A stretch of DNA of 64,000 bases from JBHGXV01 sp041920505. Its GTDB lineage: Bacteria; Bacillota; Bacilli; Brevibacillales; Brevibacillaceae. Made by a program: the position numbers and the translations under genes. The stretch covers positions 1 to 64,000 of the forward strand of contig JBHGXV010000014.1 in the NCBI GenBank assembly GCA_041920505.1, in the 5' to 3' direction. Shown here piece by piece: positions 41,963 to 50,739 of the stretch (position 1 is its first letter; the number at the start of each line of letters is the position of its first letter). The notes below the pieces were generated by a model. It was not told the DNA's origin, ran no database searches, and worked only from the letters and a program-made list of their open reading frames with translations.

Positions 41963-43273
41963 ATGGCGACCAAACACGAGCAGATTCTTGCATATATCGA
42001 CCGCCTCCCCGTCGGGACGAAAATCTCGGTGCGGCAGATCGCCAAAGACCTGGACGTCAGCGAAGGAACGGCGTACCGCGCGATCAAGGAAGCCGAGGCG
42101 CAGGGCTACGTCAGCACGATCGAGCGGGTGGGCACGGTCCGCATCGAGAAAAAGCAGAAGGAAAACATCGAACGGCTGACGTTTGCCGAAGTGGTCAACA
42201 TCGTCGACGGCCACGTGCTCGGCGGCAAGGAAGGGTTGCACAAGACGCTCAACAAGTTCGTCATCGGCGCGATGAAGTTGGAAGCAATGATGCGCTACGT
42301 CGACGCGGGCAGCCTGTTGATCGTCGGCAACCGCGACCAGGCGCACAAGCTCTCGCTTACGCACGGCGCCGCCGTGTTGATCACCGGCGGCTTCGACACC
42401 AGTGATGAAGTGAAGCAACTGGCGGACGAACTGGCGTTGCCGATCATCTCGTCCAGCTACGACACGTTTACCGTCGCGTCGCTGATCAACCGCGCGATCT
42501 ACGACCGGCTGATCAAAAAGGAGATCGTGATGGTGGAGGACATCCTCAAGCCGCTCGCGGAAACGGCGGTGTTGCGCACCACAGACACGATCGACACCTG
42601 GCACCGCTACACCGAGGAGTACGGCGACACCCGCTTTCCCGTCGTCGACGACCAGATGCGCTTGGTCGGGATTGTCACGTCCAAGGACATCATCGGCCAC
42701 GAGCGGGGGACGCCGATTGAGAAGGTGATGTCGAAAAACCCGATCACCACCTCCCCGCGCGTCTCTGTCGCGTCCTCGGCCCACCTGATGGTGTGGGAGG
42801 GGATCGAGCTGTTGCCGGTGGTCGACACCCACAAAAAACTGATCGGCGTGTTGAGCCGCCAGGATGTGCTGAAAGCCTTGCAGTACATCCAGAAACAGCC
42901 GCAGATGGGGGAAACGTTCCCCAATCAGATCATGAGTCACTTCCGCGAGGAGCGGGTGGGCGATCACGTCGTCTACACCGGCGAAGTGACGCCGCAGATG
43001 ACCAACCACCTCGGAACGATCGCAAGCGGCGTCATGACCACGGTCATCGTCGAAACCGCTTGCAACGAACTACGCCAGTACAAGCGCGGCGACATGGTGC
43101 CGGAAAACATCACCGTCTACTTTTTGAAGCCGGTGCAGATGGAAAGCCAGATTCAGGTGAAACCGCGCGTGCTTGACATCAGCCGCCGCTTCGGCAAGGT
43201 GGAAGTGTCGGTGTTCCACAACGACCAGCTCGTCGGCCAGGCGATGGTGACGGCCCAGATCGTCGAGCGGTGA
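41963..43273 (+). CDS. ytoI: YtoI: HTH-DRTGG-CBS-hotdog regulatory protein
   Basis: 436 residues. Order: an N-terminal winged-helix (KISVRQIAKDLDVSEGTAYRAI, residues 17-60), a DRTGG domain (about 75-185), two CBS modules (about 190-315; VVDDQMRLVGIVTSKDI, GIELLPVVDTHKKLIGVLS) and a C-terminal hotdog thioesterase-like domain (330-436). The combination binds adenyl or related ligands and probably DNA. YtoI of B. subtilis has the same architecture and gene place. Start at ATG 41963 behind AGGGAGG. Confidence 0.9.
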   Translation: MATKHEQILAYIDRLPVGTKISVRQIAKDLDVSEGTAYRAIKEAEAQGYVSTIERVGTVRIEKKQKENIERLTFAEVVNIVDGHVLGGKEGLHKTLNKFVIGAMKLEAMMRYVDAGSLLIVGNRDQAHKLSLTHGAAVLITGGFDTSDEVKQLADELALPIISSSYDTFTVASLINRAIYDRLIKKEIVMVEDILKPLAETAVLRTTDTIDTWHRYTEEYGDTRFPVVDDQMRLVGIVTSKDIIGHERGTPIEKVMSKNPITTSPRVSVASSAHLMVWEGIELLPVVDTHKKLIGVLSRQDVLKALQYIQKQPQMGETFPNQIMSHFREERVGDHVVYTGEVTPQMTNHLGTIASGVMTTVIVETACNELRQYKRGDMVPENITVYFLKPVQMESQIQVKPRVLDISRRFGKVEVSVFHNDQLVGQAMVTAQIVER

Positions 43274-43575
43274 GATGACAATCTGGCCTCACTTGGACAG
43301 CCGCCGCATGACACGGCTGCGGCCGGCTTGACAAGTCCGCAGTCGGCCTGCAAGTCCGAAGCCCGTCCGGCGAGGCACTCTTCACCCTCTGGACAGGATC
43401 GGTTTCCTTTCGACAGGGAAAACCGATCCACGCCAAGGGGTGTTTTGCGTAAAGGCACGAAAGGCAGAAGGAAAAGATGAATGATTTGTGAAAGAGAGTA
43501 AACATTAGTATTTTCTCTAAGGGGGGTTCGTTTATAATGATTCCATAAGTTAGGAAATAAGGGGAGGGACAACAG
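43274..43575. other. Intergenic region between ytoI and the TSP3-repeat protein
   Basis: No gene is visible. A hairpin (GGATCGGTTT 43396-43405 with AAACCGATCC 43420-43429) lies in the middle and may end ytoI transcription. The right end is AT-rich with a ribosome site (GGGGAGGG) before the next gene, the beginning of a second AT-rich patch. Confidence 0.5.
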
Positions 43576-44832
43576 TTGGCGTGGATGAACAGACAGAAAT
43601 ATATGTTGTCGTTACAGGTCGTGATTGCTTTATTTGCCAATGCCTTGATCCCTGTTGGGTCTGTCGATAAAAGTCAGAATGTTCCGTCTATTATGGTTGA
43701 GGGTCCTGAAATGGCTCAACTGTCGAAAGAGTACCCAGTCAAGGTTACCTATCAAAATGATACGTCCTACTCTGGAAATGAGGGATTAGAAGTTCAATTT
43801 TTGTTAAATGATGAATGGTACGGTGATTATGAGTTGCCTCGTGTGAAGCCGAATCAGATCGTAAACTTTACATACAACATAAAGTTCAATACAGAGGGCA
43901 AACATGCTGTTCAAGCAAAGGTTGTACGGGAAACTCCGAACAGTGACAAAAAAACGCTGGTGGCAAAGAGCAACGTTCTTACTGTGAAAATCGGCTTTGT
44001 TGATTCGGATCATGACATATTAACGGATGATTGGGAAACGAATATCGGTACCGACCCCAAAAAAGCAGACACAGACAGTGACGGATTGCCGGATGGATAT
44101 GAATATCTGGAATGTAACACAAATCCGTTAAACAAGGATACCGATGAAGATTCAGTTGAAGATGGACAAGAAGATTTTGATGCAGACGGGTTAACCAATT
44201 TGAAAGAGTTCGAGTTGAAGACGAATCCCTTCCAGAGCGATACAGATAATGACGGGTATGCGGACAAGGAAGAGATAGACACCTCCTTGACAAATCCTGT
44301 GGACCCTGACACAGATAGGGACTACATAGTTGACGGACATGAGACCCAGGTGGGATTTGATCCCCTGAACAAGGATACAGACGGTGACGGTATCCTGGAT
44401 GGAAAGGAAATCATTACACAATCAGTAAGTGAAGAAAGGCTTAAGCACCTCGCAGTCGAAGAAAATCTGGCCATTCCACACATTTTGGTGCATGGGGCGG
44501 GAGACATCAATAGATCCATTGTGGTTATGAATGAAGCGGATAACCCTGTTTTAAGGGATATACCGGGTATTGTCGGCTATCCAATTGACATTCATCTGGA
44601 CAATGAGTTTGATTGGATGAAGGTAAGTTTCACCATTAAGGATGAAGCATTGCAGCACACAAAGCTGGAATACCTGACGATCGCTCGGTATGATCTGGAA
44701 AACAATACACTGGTACCACTTAAAACGGAAATTGATCATGAGACAAATACCCTAACAACTGAAGTAAACCAGTGTAGCCTTTACTTTGTGATTGATATTT
44801 CCAAACAGACAAATTCTTGCCCTGCTGAATAA
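43576..44832 (+). CDS. Secreted protein with thrombospondin type 3-like calcium-binding repeats
   Basis: 418 residues; TTG start at 43576, eight bases after GGGGAGGG. A signal peptide (LSLQVVIALFANALIPVGS) is followed by an Ig-like beta domain (about 35-140, similar to bacterial Big-type or CARDB folds) and, from Asp143 on, several DxDxDG-type loops (DTDSDGLPDG, DTDNDGYADKEE, DTDGDGILDGKE) of bacterial TSP3 repeats, which bind calcium. A C-terminal beta region closes the protein. Base use is more AT-rich than neighbours, suggesting acquisition. No cell-wall anchor was found. Confidence 0.82.
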   Translation: MAWMNRQKYMLSLQVVIALFANALIPVGSVDKSQNVPSIMVEGPEMAQLSKEYPVKVTYQNDTSYSGNEGLEVQFLLNDEWYGDYELPRVKPNQIVNFTYNIKFNTEGKHAVQAKVVRETPNSDKKTLVAKSNVLTVKIGFVDSDHDILTDDWETNIGTDPKKADTDSDGLPDGYEYLECNTNPLNKDTDEDSVEDGQEDFDADGLTNLKEFELKTNPFQSDTDNDGYADKEEIDTSLTNPVDPDTDRDYIVDGHETQVGFDPLNKDTDGDGILDGKEIITQSVSEERLKHLAVEENLAIPHILVHGAGDINRSIVVMNEADNPVLRDIPGIVGYPIDIHLDNEFDWMKVSFTIKDEALQHTKLEYLTIARYDLENNTLVPLKTEIDHETNTLTTEVNQCSLYFVIDISKQTNSCPAE

Positions 44833-44858
44833 ATGACTTCTACAGAAGGAAGATCATC

Positions 44859-45131
44859 TTGCTAAAGAAAGTGTTGAACGTGATCGTTTTGTCGGGTCTT
44901 GCTGTGTTTTATTCCTTTGTTCAATACTTGATCATGTTTGCGCTAGATGGCATACCTGCACCCAACCCCCTGCTATATTCTCTCTAGGTTGGATTTATTT
45001 TGTTGCAGGGTGCCCTGGTCTTTTACAAGCCAGGTACCTATTTTTGGGCAAAATTTGTCTTTCAATGGTTTTTGTTTTACCTGCTTTGGGCCTATCTGTC
45101 CCAGATTGACATGTCTTACCGCATACTTTAA
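44859..45131 (+). pseudogene. Small membrane protein gene interrupted by an in-frame amber codon
   Basis: A TTG at 44859, six bases after AAGGAAG, starts a frame that continues to a TAA at 45129-45131, interrupted only by TAG at 44985-44987. Both halves encode hydrophobic helices: before the stop LNVIVLSGLAVFYSFVQYLIMF, after it FILLQGALVFYKPGTYFWAKF and FQWFLFYLLWAYL. The intact product would have 90 codons. Either a recent nonsense mutation or a read-through event; it follows the TSP3 gene by 27 bases and has the same AT-rich base use. Confidence 0.6.
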
Positions 45132-45134
45132 TGA

Positions 45135-45170
45135 AAAACGGGACGCGATTGTCATATCGAGTCCCGTTTT
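45135..45170 (+). terminator. Terminator of the AT-rich patch
   Basis: AAAACGGGAC (45135-45144) pairs with GTCCCGTTTT (45161-45170), and CGAT/ATCG extends pairing in the loop; T-run at the end of the stem. Confidence 0.8.
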
Positions 45171-45262
45171 CGATATTATTCCATGCCCTTGACTTCCATC
45201 GCCTGGTTAATGCGGGGGGTGGGCCGAAGGGACTCTTCAGCCCGAAACATAACCTGAAACAT

Positions 45263-45297
45263 AAAAAGGACAACCGTCGGCATCGCACGCGGTTGTC
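45263..45297 (-). terminator. Terminator of the ytpI gene
   Basis: GACAACCG (45269-45276) pairs with CGGTTGTC (45290-45297). On the minus strand the stem is followed by CTTTTTATG, so it serves the gene that begins at 45714. Confidence 0.75.
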
Positions 45298-45393
45298 GAA
45301 GCGTAAAGAATGTCACACGCTCCCATTATAGCAGAGCGGCGAAAAACGGGGCTAGCATAAAAAATTTGTCAAAAACACAAAAGGAAAATCGAT

Positions 45394-45714
45394 TCAGTTG
45401 GAACCGCCTTCTTGCCGGACAACCTGTTGCCACTCCCGCCGGTACCGCAGGTAATTGCGCATGCCCATCGTCAGATTGACGCCACCGAGGGACAAAAAGA
45501 CCAGGGCGACAACCACGCGAACCGTTGTCAGGGACGGGAAGGTAAACTGGTTGATCCCCAAGAGCAGCAACAGACATCCCAGCGCGACATTCATCTTGCC
45601 CAGAATCATCCGCGACTCCAGCGGATGAATGCCCCTCTGCCGCGCCGTCACGCTGAAGTAGACGCCGGCGGCGAGCGAGCCGATCAGTCCGGTAAAGTAG
45701 ACCGCGAACCACAT
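45394..45714 (-). CDS. ytpI: YtpI-like small membrane protein
   Basis: 106 residues with three membrane segments. Similarity to B. subtilis YtpI is seen in the ARQRGIHPLESRMILGKMNVALGCLLLLLGINQF stretch, and the neighbourhood (ytoI, dnaE) agrees. Function unknown. The ATG at 45714 follows GGGAGGGAG; the longer frame to 45993 is antisense to dnaE. Divergent from dnaE. Confidence 0.75.
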   Translation of the reverse strand: MWFAVYFTGLIGSLAAGVYFSVTARQRGIHPLESRMILGKMNVALGCLLLLLGINQFTFPSLTTVRVVVALVFLSLGGVNLTMGMRNYLRYRREWQQVVRQEGGSN

Positions 45715-45793
45715 GACAACTCCCTCCCGTTCACTCACTTCTTCCATCGTACCCCAGTTGGGCGGCCCGGTCAAATCTTCACCCGATTGTATG

Positions 45794-45822
45794 TTCGTAT
45801 CGGGCCTCGGATGAGGTATAAT
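45794..45822 (+). promoter_or_regulatory. Probable dnaE promoter
   Basis: TTCGTA (45794-45799), 17-base spacer, TATAAT (45817-45822), about 37 bases before the start codon. Confidence 0.45.
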
Positions 45823-45859
45823 GAAGGAAACACAGACGAATGCAGAAAGGAAGAGAACG

Positions 45860-48800
45860 GTGAGCACTTCCTTCGTCCATTTGCATGTGCACAGCGAGTA
45901 CAGTCTGTTGGACAGTGCGGCGCGGATCGAGGCGCTGGTGCAAAAGGCGTCCGAACTGGGCATGAACGCGCTGGCGATCACCGACCACGCCAATCTGTAC
46001 GGCGCGATTCCGTTTTACCGCGCCTGCAAGCAGGCGGGCATCAATCCGATCATCGGCATGGAAGCGTACGTGATCGACGGCGACCTTCGTGACCGGCCGC
46101 TGCGCGGTGCGCCGGCCCCGTTTCATCTGGTGCTGCTTGCCGAAAACGAGCAGGGCTACCGCAATTTGTTGAAAATCAGTTCGATTGCGCAAACAGAGGG
46201 GCACCATCTTGTGCCGCGCGTCAACAAGGACGTGCTGAAGCGGCATGCCGAGGGCCTGATTGCGCTTAGCGGCTGTCACCAGGGAGAGGTGGCGCGGCAT
46301 TTGCTCGACGGCGACTTCGCGGCCGCGCGAACAGCGGCGGAATGGTACCGCGACATCTACGGGCCCAAAAACTTTTTTCTGGAACTTCAGGATCACCGCA
46401 CCGAGCTGGAACGGCGTCTCAACCAGCGGCTCATGCAGTTGCATCGCGAGACAGGGATTCCGCTGGTGGCCACCAACAACGTTCACTATGTGGAACAGCG
46501 CGAGGTCAGGTGGCACGACGTGCTGCTCGCCATCGGCCAGGGGCGGGCGGTTGACGAGGAAAACCGGTTTCGTTACGAGACCGACGAATATTATTTGAAG
46601 AGCGGCGACGAGATGGCCAGCCTGTTCGCCTGGGCACCGGACGCCATCGCCAATACGGCGGCGATCGCCGAGCGTTGCTCGCTTGTGATCCGCTTCGATC
46701 AGCAGATCCTGCCGCGCTTTCCGCTGCCCGCAGGCACCGATCCCGCCGCGTATCTCGCCCAGTTGTGCGAGCGAGGCCTGCGCGAGCGCTACCGGGAGAT
46801 CACCCCGGCGATCCGCCAGCGGCTGGAGCATGAACTTTCCATTATTACACGGACGGGGTTTACGGATTATTTCCTGATCGTCTGGGACTTCATGCGCTAC
46901 GCCCACGAACAGGGCATCCCCACCGGGCCGGGACGAGGGTCGGCGGCGGGCAGTCTGGTCGCCTATGCCCTCAAGATTACCAATGTCGATCCGCTGGCCT
47001 TTCAACTCTTGTTTGAGCGGTTCCTCAATCCCGAGCGGGTGACCATGCCCGACATCGACATCGATTTCTCCGTCGAACGTCGCGACGAGGTGATCCGCTA
47101 CGTGGCCGACAAGTACGGCCGGGACCGCGTCGCCCAGATCATCACGTTCGGGACGCTGGCGCCCCGCGCGGCGGTGCGCGACGTCGGCCGGGCGCTCGGC
47201 CTGCCGCTTGGGCTGGTCGACCGGGTGGCCAAGCTGATCCCGCAGTCGGGCAGCATGACTATCGACAAGGCGGTGGAGAACAGCCCCGATCTCGCCAAAC
47301 TGCGGGCGGAGAACCCGCAGGTGGCCCAGTTGCTCGACGTCGCGCGCGGGCTGGAGGGGCTGCCGCGCCACGCCTCCACCCACGCCGCCGGGGTGGTCAT
47401 CTCGCGTGACCCGTTGACCGAGCACGTGCCCTTGCAGGCGGGCAGCGAGGGACTGGCGCTCACCCAGTATCCGATGGAGGTGCTGGAACAACTCGGACTG
47501 TTGAAAATGGATTTCCTCGGCCTGCGCAACCTGACGATCATCCAGGAGACGATCAGACATCTGGAGCGCGAAGGCGTGCACATCGATCTCGACCGCTTGC
47601 CGCCCGCGGACGAAAAGACGTTTCGCATGCTCAGCCGGGGCGAGACCACCGGCATTTTCCAACTGGAGTCCTCGGGGATGCGCAACGTGCTGCGCGAACT
47701 GAAGCCGAGCACCCTGGACGACATTGTCGCCGTGCTCGCCCTGTACCGGCCGGGGCCGATGGAGATCATCCCGCAGTACGTGCGGGCCAAGCACGGACAG
47801 ACCCGGGTGCAGTACCCGCACCCCGATCTGGAGCCGATTTTGCGTGAGACCTACGGCTTCATGATCTACCAGGAGCAGATCATGCAGATTTCGTCCACCA
47901 TGGCCGGCTTTTCCCTGGGAGAAGCCGACATCTTGCGCCGCGCCGTCGGCAAAAAAAAGCGGGAACTGCTGGCCGAACAGCGGGCCAAGTTCGTCGCGGG
48001 CAGTGTTCGGCTCGGCTACGACGAGGCATTGGCCGACCACATCTATGACCTGATCGTCCGCTTCGCCGACTACGGGTTCAACAAAGCCCATTCCGTCGCC
48101 TACGCGATCATCGCCTACCAGATGGCGTATCTGAAAGCCAACCACCCGCTCGCCTTCATGGCTGCGCTCTTGTCCTTGTCCATCGGCAGCCAGCACAAGA
48201 TCGCCGAATACACCGAGGAAGCGCGTCGGCTGGGCCTTACCGTGCTGCCGCCCGACGTGAACGAGAGCGAGGCGGCGTTTACCGTGCAGGCGGGGGCGAT
48301 CCGCTTCGGTCTGGCCGCAGTCAAAAACGTGGGCTACGGCGCGATCGACTCGATCGTCCGCGAGCGGCGGCGCAGGCCGTTTTCCGACCTGGTCGACTTC
48401 TGCTCCCGCGTCGACAACAGGCTGGTCAACCGGCGCGTGATCGAATCCCTCATCATGTGCGGTGCGATGGACAGCCTGCCCGGACACCGGGCGCAACTGT
48501 TGGTGATGCTGGACGAGGCCCTGGACAAGGCCGAGGCGCGCCGCCGCGAACGGGAAGCGGCCCAGATCAGCCTGTTCCAACTGGACGAATCCGCCGCCGG
48601 TCCCAAGCCGGATCACACCGGACAGATTGCCATCGGCCCGGCCGATTACCCGCAAGTGCCGGAGTGGTCGCAGGCCCACCGGCTGAAGGAAGAGCGGGAG
48701 TTGCTCGGCGTCTACCTGTCCGGCCACCCGCTTGATTCGTACAGCCACCTGACCAACCGGCCCGAAGTGCAGCCGATCGGCCGGCTGGCGGAGGCCCACG

Positions 48801-49321
48801 GGCAGCCGTCGGTCAAGGTGGTCGGCATGATCCTTGAGGTGAAGCGCATCCAGACCAAAAAAGGAGAGCCGATGGCCTTTCTGCAACTGGAGGACCGCAC
48901 CGCCCAGACGGAAGTGGTGGTGTTTCCGCAGACGTTTGCCAAGTATCGCGACCTCTTGGAAAAAGAGCGGTTGATCGTGCTGGAGGGACGGGTCGATCTG
49001 CAGGACGACACCGCGAAACTGCTCGCTTCCCGCGTCTGGGACGCCACCGCGCTGCCCAGGCCGTCGACAGAGCCCGTCCTGTTTGTCAAAATCTCGCCCG
49101 AGCAGGAGCGGGATTCGACATTAACCCGGCTGCAAGCACTGTTTGTCGAAAGAAAAGGAACGATTCCCGTCGTCTTGCACTACGAAGGCAAAAAGCGCAC
49201 CATACGCCTGCCGGACGCGTTTCGCGTGCAGGTGGACGAGGCGTTTTTGGAGCAAGCGCGAGCTATTGTGGGGAGCGGCGGAGTAATCCAGAAAGAAATG
49301 CCGATGAACTGGGGAGGATGA
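45860..49321 (+). CDS. dnaE: DNA polymerase III alpha subunit (DnaE)
   Basis: 1153 residues from a GTG at 45860, behind GGAAGAGAAC. PHP domain at the N-terminus (HLHVHSEYSLLD), then the polymerase: RGSAAGSLVAYALKITNVDPL, catalytic PDIDIDF with Asp398, Asp400 and Asp402, EQLGLLKMDFLGLRNL, and RRAVGKKKRELL in the fingers. Helix-hairpin-helix and an OB-fold (VKVVGMILEVKRIQTKKGEP) follow. In Bacilli DnaE extends the RNA primer before handing over to PolC, so a PolC gene is expected elsewhere. Ends 140 bases before the malic enzyme. Confidence 0.95.
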   Translation: MSTSFVHLHVHSEYSLLDSAARIEALVQKASELGMNALAITDHANLYGAIPFYRACKQAGINPIIGMEAYVIDGDLRDRPLRGAPAPFHLVLLAENEQGYRNLLKISSIAQTEGHHLVPRVNKDVLKRHAEGLIALSGCHQGEVARHLLDGDFAAARTAAEWYRDIYGPKNFFLELQDHRTELERRLNQRLMQLHRETGIPLVATNNVHYVEQREVRWHDVLLAIGQGRAVDEENRFRYETDEYYLKSGDEMASLFAWAPDAIANTAAIAERCSLVIRFDQQILPRFPLPAGTDPAAYLAQLCERGLRERYREITPAIRQRLEHELSIITRTGFTDYFLIVWDFMRYAHEQGIPTGPGRGSAAGSLVAYALKITNVDPLAFQLLFERFLNPERVTMPDIDIDFSVERRDEVIRYVADKYGRDRVAQIITFGTLAPRAAVRDVGRALGLPLGLVDRVAKLIPQSGSMTIDKAVENSPDLAKLRAENPQVAQLLDVARGLEGLPRHASTHAAGVVISRDPLTEHVPLQAGSEGLALTQYPMEVLEQLGLLKMDFLGLRNLTIIQETIRHLEREGVHIDLDRLPPADEKTFRMLSRGETTGIFQLESSGMRNVLRELKPSTLDDIVAVLALYRPGPMEIIPQYVRAKHGQTRVQYPHPDLEPILRETYGFMIYQEQIMQISSTMAGFSLGEADILRRAVGKKKRELLAEQRAKFVAGSVRLGYDEALADHIYDLIVRFADYGFNKAHSVAYAIIAYQMAYLKANHPLAFMAALLSLSIGSQHKIAEYTEEARRLGLTVLPPDVNESEAAFTVQAGAIRFGLAAVKNVGYGAIDSIVRERRRRPFSDLVDFCSRVDNRLVNRRVIESLIMCGAMDSLPGHRAQLLVMLDEALDKAEARRREREAAQISLFQLDESAAGPKPDHTGQIAIGPADYPQVPEWSQAHRLKEERELLGVYLSGHPLDSYSHLTNRPEVQPIGRLAEAHGQPSVKVVGMILEVKRIQTKKGEPMAFLQLEDRTAQTEVVVFPQTFAKYRDLLEKERLIVLEGRVDLQDDTAKLLASRVWDATALPRPSTEPVLFVKISPEQERDSTLTRLQALFVERKGTIPVVLHYEGKKRTIRLPDAFRVQVDEAFLEQARAIVGSGGVIQKEMPMNWGG

Positions 49322-49355
49322 TGACAGCCCTCCCTTTTTTGTTGTTTTCGGCAGG

Positions 49356-49383
49356 TTTACAGATGGAAACGATTTGTTATAAT
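49356..49383 (+). promoter_or_regulatory. Promoter of the malic enzyme gene
   Basis: TTTACA (49356-49361), 16-base spacer, TATAAT (49378-49383). Confidence 0.65.
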
Positions 49384-49400
49384 GAGTACATGATTGGCTA

Positions 49401-49415
49401 AGTGGTCAGACCACT
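49401..49415 (+). promoter_or_regulatory. GntR/FadR-type operator
   Basis: AGTGGTCAGACCACT is a perfect 7-1-7 palindrome containing TGGTCAGACCA, the pattern bound by FadR-subfamily regulators such as LldR and PdhR. It lies 18 bases after the -10 element, where a bound repressor would block RNA polymerase. The FadR-type regulator encoded two genes downstream is the natural candidate. Confidence 0.65.
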
Positions 49416-49460
49416 AACTAGCGGTGTTATTTTTTACTAGGTGAGAACGGAGTGGTAGTG

Positions 49461-50705
49461 GTGTCAAATTTGAGAGAAGAAGCACTGGAACTTCACAGAT
49501 TGCACCAAGGAAAACTGGAAGCGGTATCCAAGGTGCCGCTGCGCAATGCGCGTGACCTCAGCCTTGCGTATTCGCCGGGCGTAGCCGAACCGTGCAAGGA
49601 AATCTTTGATGATGTTACCAAAGTTTACGAATACACGATGAAGGGCAATCTTGTCGCCGTTGTCAGCGACGGTACCGCTGTGCTCGGTCTGGGCAACATC
49701 GGTCCGGAAGCGGCGATGCCGGTAATGGAAGGAAAAGCCCTGCTGTTCAAAGCGTTCGCAGGGGTGGACGCTTTTCCCATCTGCCTGAACACGACCGATG
49801 TCGACAAAATCGTCGAGACGGTGAAACTGCTGGAACCGACGTTTGGCGGGGTCAACCTGGAGGATATCGCCGCGCCGGCCTGCTTCGTCATCGAGGAGCG
49901 GCTGAAGCGGGAAGCCAACATCCCGGTCTTCCACGACGACCAGCACGGGACGGCGATTGTCACCGCTGCCGGTTTGCTCAACGCGCTCAAGGTCGTGAAC
50001 AAGCGGATTGACGAGATTCGCGTCGTCGCCAACGGCGCCGGTGCCGCCGGGATCGCGATTATCAAGCTGCTTTTGAGCATGGGCGTCAAAGACGTGATCA
50101 TGTGCGACACCAAAGGGATCGTCTACGAGGGCCGCCCGTTCGGGATGAACCCGGTCAAGGAGGAAGTGGCCAAGATCACCAATCGCGAAAAGCTCAGCGG
50201 CGATCTGGCCGACGCGATGAAAGGGGCGGACGTGTTCATCGGGGTTTCCGTGGCGGGTGCGGTCACGCCGGAGATGGTGGCGTCGATGAACCGCGATCCG
50301 ATCATCTTCGCGATGGCCAACCCGGTGCCGGAGATCATGCCGGAGGATGCGAAACGCGCCGGTGCCGCCGTCGTCGGTACGGGCCGTTCCGATTTCCCGA
50401 ACCAGGTGAACAACGTGCTCGCGTTCCCTGGCATTTTCCGAGGCGCGCTGGATACATACGCGACCGGCATCAACGAAGAGATGAAACTGGCCGCCGTCCA
50501 CGCGATTGCCGGGCTGATCAGCGACGAAGAACGGTCGGCTGACTACGTCATCCCCGCTCCGTTCGATCCGCGCGTGGCGCCGCATGTAGCCGCAGCCGTG
50601 GCCAAGGCGGCGATGGAGACCGGCGTGGCCCGCAAGACGGTCGATCCGGAAGCGGTCAAGGAAAAGACCAGCCGTCTGTCGAAGATCGCCTTTCAGCAAG
50701 TCTGA
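49461..50705 (+). CDS. ytsJ: NAD(P)-dependent malic enzyme (YtsJ/MaeB type)
   Basis: 414 residues from the GTG at 49461, the start that matches YtsJ (SNLREEALELHRLHQGKLE); GTG at 49452 is an in-frame alternative. Key sites: SLAYSPGVAEPCK with the catalytic Tyr, DDQHGTAIVTAAGLLNAL (metal), ANGAGAAGIAIIKLL (Rossmann) and FAMANPVPEIMPEDAK. Oxidatively decarboxylates malate to pyruvate. No phosphotransacetylase domain is attached. Its leader carries the GntR-type palindrome, and the FadR gene follows by 34 bases. Confidence 0.92.
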   Translation: MSNLREEALELHRLHQGKLEAVSKVPLRNARDLSLAYSPGVAEPCKEIFDDVTKVYEYTMKGNLVAVVSDGTAVLGLGNIGPEAAMPVMEGKALLFKAFAGVDAFPICLNTTDVDKIVETVKLLEPTFGGVNLEDIAAPACFVIEERLKREANIPVFHDDQHGTAIVTAAGLLNALKVVNKRIDEIRVVANGAGAAGIAIIKLLLSMGVKDVIMCDTKGIVYEGRPFGMNPVKEEVAKITNREKLSGDLADAMKGADVFIGVSVAGAVTPEMVASMNRDPIIFAMANPVPEIMPEDAKRAGAAVVGTGRSDFPNQVNNVLAFPGIFRGALDTYATGINEEMKLAAVHAIAGLISDEERSADYVIPAPFDPRVAPHVAAAVAKAAMETGVARKTVDPEAVKEKTSRLSKIAFQQV

Positions 50706-50739
50706 TCGCAAACAGGACGTACCGGAAGGGGAAGAGACC

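Noticed and set aside
45779..48886. 1035-codon minus-strand frame opposite dnaE
   Set aside because: Antisense shadow of dnaE with no recognisable domain; dnaE motifs are complete on the plus strand.
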